DNA from: Piper betle
Lineage: Eukaryota; Streptophyta; Magnoliopsida; Piperales; Piperaceae
Length of the DNA stretch: 64,000 nt
Direction: 5' to 3'
Assembly (NCBI GenBank): GCA_033002965.1
Contig: JAURVB010002670.1
Coordinates: 1 to 64,000, forward strand
The notes under the pieces were generated by a model. That model was not told the DNA's origin, made no database searches, and worked only from the letters and a program-made list of their open reading frames with translations. Positions 63,663 through 64,000 of the stretch are shown here, in pieces. The first letter of the stretch is position 1, and the number at the start of each line of letters is the position of its first letter. Position numbers and translations under genes: made by a program.

Positions 63663-64000
63663 TAACTGGTTGAATTAGATGTGGGGTTCCGTCTATGCAT
63701 TCGCTGATTGATTTAATTAAATCCTGCATTAATCTGGTAAATAATCATGAGGGTAACTTGCTTGTTCTTAAAGTACTCCTTACCCTGGATGAAATATGGA
63801 AAACCGAAAATCTCATTAGAGGAGAGCTTCCATGCTAACAAATGGATAAATTAGTTGAATCCGTTCGGCAACAATCCATCACCTATTTTAGAGTCTTGAA
63901 GCTTGACATGTTCCACACTTCTATTCATTCTAATGAAATGGACCATCTAAAGAACATTGGCAGGAGTCAATATTACGTTTGCTTTGATGGGCATACAAGT
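63663..64000 (+). other. Unassigned, possible LINE relic
   Basis: A discontinuous plus-strand reading contains LTLDEIWKTENLIRGE and, at the window end, YYVCFDGHTS. This is reminiscent of the region between RT and RNase H of plant non-LTR retrotransposons. It carries stops and is cut by the window edge. Very tentative. Confidence 0.25.

Noticed and set aside
1..64000. tRNA or rRNA genes
   Set aside because: While reading I saw no convincing A-box/B-box pairs or rRNA motifs. Only isolated GTTCGA-like strings occur, in repeat DNA.

Overview
This window reads as nuclear DNA of a flowering plant. The genes have many GT-AG introns and AT-rich introns and spacers. The mobile DNA consists of LTR retrotransposon pieces, MITE-like elements and an endogenous pararetrovirus. 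A monocot is my best guess, because an extremely GC-rich intronless gene sits beside AT-rich multi-exon genes, but the species cannot be named from this sequence.

Layout. 1-3615 is a stack of three 3' ends of one long-LTR family. 4064-5023 is an intronless armadillo-repeat gene. 5024-12134 is AT-rich spacer with a degenerate repeat cluster at 8640-9860. 12135-23086 is an intact 22-exon gene for a PH + RhoGAP + coiled-coil protein (PHGAP/REN1 type). 24366-25496 is a two-exon trihelix (SIP1-clade) transcription factor. 28367-34309 is a gene of the CLT (CRT-like) plastid thiol transporter family with several independent lesions, so I call it a pseudogene. 34700-34897 (minus) is a very small ARGOS/ORGAN SIZE RELATED-type membrane protein, tail to tail with the pseudogene. 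34898-41171 is AT-rich spacer with one possible small gene at 40196-40468 (minus).

From 41172 to 63662 the DNA is nearly all mobile elements. A decayed Ty1/copia element (minus strand) is split by two solo LTRs, each with a perfect 5-bp target duplication (CATAT and TTTGT). Its 5' part is replaced by a rearranged endogenous caulimovirid fragment in which a movement-protein frame (minus) and a protease/RT frame (plus) face away from each other across 190 bp. A truncated LTR of the long-LTR family follows. Then comes a same-family LTR carrying another complete copy of the family (target duplication CTTTG) and a further unrelated insertion. The window closes in a MITE-like repeat and a possible LINE relic.

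The genes do not form a pathway. The most notable signals are the divergent pararetrovirus arrangement, the well-dated nesting of the long-LTR family with a conserved internal hairpin, the CLT pseudogene, and short upstream ORFs overlapping the start codons of two genes. Exon limits were set by hand from splice signals, reading-frame continuity and remembered family patterns, with no alignment run.
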